NCBI RefSeq assembly: GCF_017104965.1
Contig: NZ_JAAGPR010000006.1
Coordinates: 310,001-374,000, forward strand
Length of the DNA: 64,000 nucleotides
Reading direction: 5' to 3'
DNA from: Paraburkholderia sp. Ac-20340
GTDB taxonomy: Bacteria > Pseudomonadota > Gammaproteobacteria > Burkholderiales > Burkholderiaceae
Part shown: positions 62,905 to 64,000 of the stretch, in pieces
How the letters are laid out: each line of letters begins with the position of its first letter
Numbering within the stretch: the first letter of the stretch is position 1
The notes under the pieces: model-generated
Databases searched by the model: none
What the model was told of the DNA's origin: nothing
What the model saw: only the letters and a program-made list of their open reading frames with translations
Program-made: the position numbers and the translations under genes

Positions 62905-64000
62905 ATGCAACGCTTTCTCAACGTGTTGACTCACAAGCGCACGCTTTCCATCATCGGCATCATTGCGCTGGCAGCCGTGATCTATATTGCAGCCGACACG
63001 CTGCAGATCGGGCTCGTCTGGGTCGCGGCCGTGCTCGGCGTGCTGTTCGCGCTCTGGCTGATTGTGTGGATCGTGCGCCGCATTCGCGTGCGCCGCGCCA
63101 ATCGCAAGCTCGGCGACATGCTCGAACAGCAGGCCCAGGTCGAAACGCCGGCCGCCGTCGCCGCGCGCGGCACGCAGGCCGAACTCGACGCGCTGCGCAC
63201 GCGCCTGACCGACGCGGTCAAGACCATCAAGAGCTCGAAGATCGGCCAGCTTTCCGGCGGCTCCGCGCTTTACGAATTGCCGTGGTACATCGTGATCGGC
63301 AATCCGGCGGCAGGCAAAAGCAGCGCGGTCATCAATTCCGGCCTGCAATTCCCGTTCGCCGATAAAAAAGACGCCATCGTGCATGGCATCGGCGGTACGC
63401 GTAACTGCGACTGGTTCTTCACGACCGAAGGCATTCTGCTCGATACCGCAGGCCGCTATTCGGTTCACGAAGAAGACCGTGGCGAATGGCTCGGCTTTCT
63501 GGGCCTGCTCAAGCGCTTCCGTCCCAAGGCGCCGATCAACGGCATCATCGTCACGGCGAGCATTGCGGAACTCACTGGCAATCGCCCGGAATTCGCCATC
63601 GATCTGGCGAAGAACCTGCGCCAGCGCGTGCAGGAACTCACGGAAAAACTCGAAGTCTTCGCGCCCGTCTATGTGATGTTCACGAAGGTGGACCTGATCA
63701 CGGGCTTTACCGAATTCTTTAGCGCGAACGATCGCCACGAATACGATCGCGTCTGGGGCGCCACCCTGCCCTACGAGCCCGATGAAAAGCGCGACGTGGT
63801 CGCGCAGTTCGACGAACGCTTCGAAGAACTCTATGACGGCCTGAAGGAAATCAGCATTGCGCAGATGTCGATCAGCCGCGGCAATGCGCTCACGCCGGGC
63901 CAGTTGAGCTTCCCGCTCGAATTCTCGACGATCAAGCCCGCCTTGCGCGCGTTCCTCGCCACGCTGTTCGAGAACAACCCATTCCAGTACAAGCCGATTT
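62905..64000 (+). CDS. tssM: Type VI secretion membrane protein TssM (partial)
   Basis: First 365 residues; the gene runs off the window. Two N-terminal membrane helices (L-S-I-I-G-I-I-A-L-A-A-V-I-Y-I-A-A and L-V-W-V-A-A-V-L-G-V-L-F-A-L-W-L) are followed by a cytoplasmic NTPase domain: Walker A G-N-P-A-A-G-K-S-S-A near 134, then L-L-D-T-A-G-R-Y and F-T-K-V-D-L. This is the IcmF-family protein that joins TssJ and TssL in the T6SS envelope complex. Conserved H-G-I-G-G-T-R-N-C-D-W-F-F also fits. Confidence 0.95.
   Translation, partial: MQRFLNVLTHKRTLSIIGIIALAAVIYIAADTLQIGLVWVAAVLGVLFALWLIVWIVRRIRVRRANRKLGDMLEQQAQVETPAAVAARGTQAELDALRTRLTDAVKTIKSSKIGQLSGGSALYELPWYIVIGNPAAGKSSAVINSGLQFPFADKKDAIVHGIGGTRNCDWFFTTEGILLDTAGRYSVHEEDRGEWLGFLGLLKRFRPKAPINGIIVTASIAELTGNRPEFAIDLAKNLRQRVQELTEKLEVFAPVYVMFTKVDLITGFTEFFSANDRHEYDRVWGATLPYEPDEKRDVVAQFDERFEELYDGLKEISIAQMSISRGNALTPGQLSFPLEFSTIKPALRAFLATLFENNPFQYKPI

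Noticed and set aside
1-64000. tRNA, rRNA, CRISPR array or riboswitch
   Set aside because: No cloverleaf with CCA-proximal GGTTC box, no regular spacer-repeat array and no known riboswitch core was noticed on either strand; a covariance search would be needed to be certain.

Overview
The window is high-GC DNA from a betaproteobacterium of the Burkholderiaceae, most likely Paraburkholderia, Caballeronia or Burkholderia. This is inferred from the gene content (cyo oxidase, a CoA-dependent aromatic catabolic operon, a T6SS start, an IS1111-type element) and from codon use; no rRNA or tRNA gene is present to confirm it.

Positions 1-22536 are the late half of a prophage with a podovirus-like virion. 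All genes run on the + strand: portal, scaffold, SU10/DUF5309-type capsid, head-tail adaptor, a P22-gp10-like tail hub with glycine-rich repeats, and a set of ejection proteins ending in a 963-residue transglycosylase protein. A compact lysis cassette follows (holin, SAR endolysin, i-spanin with an embedded o-spanin), then tail-fibre genes and a methyltransferase. Between tail and ejection genes sits a small AT-richer membrane-protein gene with its own promoter and terminator, which is a typical moron. The integrase and terminase must lie left of the window.

Positions 22637-30620 are chromosomal genes: a NarL-type response regulator, a membrane protein, a SYLF-domain lipoprotein, a thioesterase, surE, an AI-2E family permease and a ClpC/ClpK-like double AAA+ unfoldase.

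Positions 30768-38790 are one seven-gene minus-strand operon for aerobic 2-aminobenzoate degradation through CoA thioesters. Its promoter is visible, with a palindrome over the -35 box, and it encodes its own MarR regulator. Then come an OpgC-type acyltransferase, an SDR, ProQ, a lytic transglycosylase, class I aldolase, a MocR regulator, cyoABCD, and an aryl-alcohol/aldehyde dehydrogenase pair beside a GAF-Fis regulator that has no AAA+ domain. A csbD gene follows.

Positions 54862-58974 hold a hipBA toxin-antitoxin locus, whose antitoxin carries a histone-H1-like tail and whose promoter has three operators exactly 27 bp apart, and a three-gene phospholipid cluster. At 59118-60481 an IS110-family (IS1111-type) element has inserted. 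Its non-coding region folds into an internal loop whose two strands match the two flanks of the insertion, so the target guides of its bridge/seek RNA can be read directly. The window ends in the start of a type VI secretion cluster (an accessory protein, an M15 peptidase resembling TagX, and the N-terminus of TssM).
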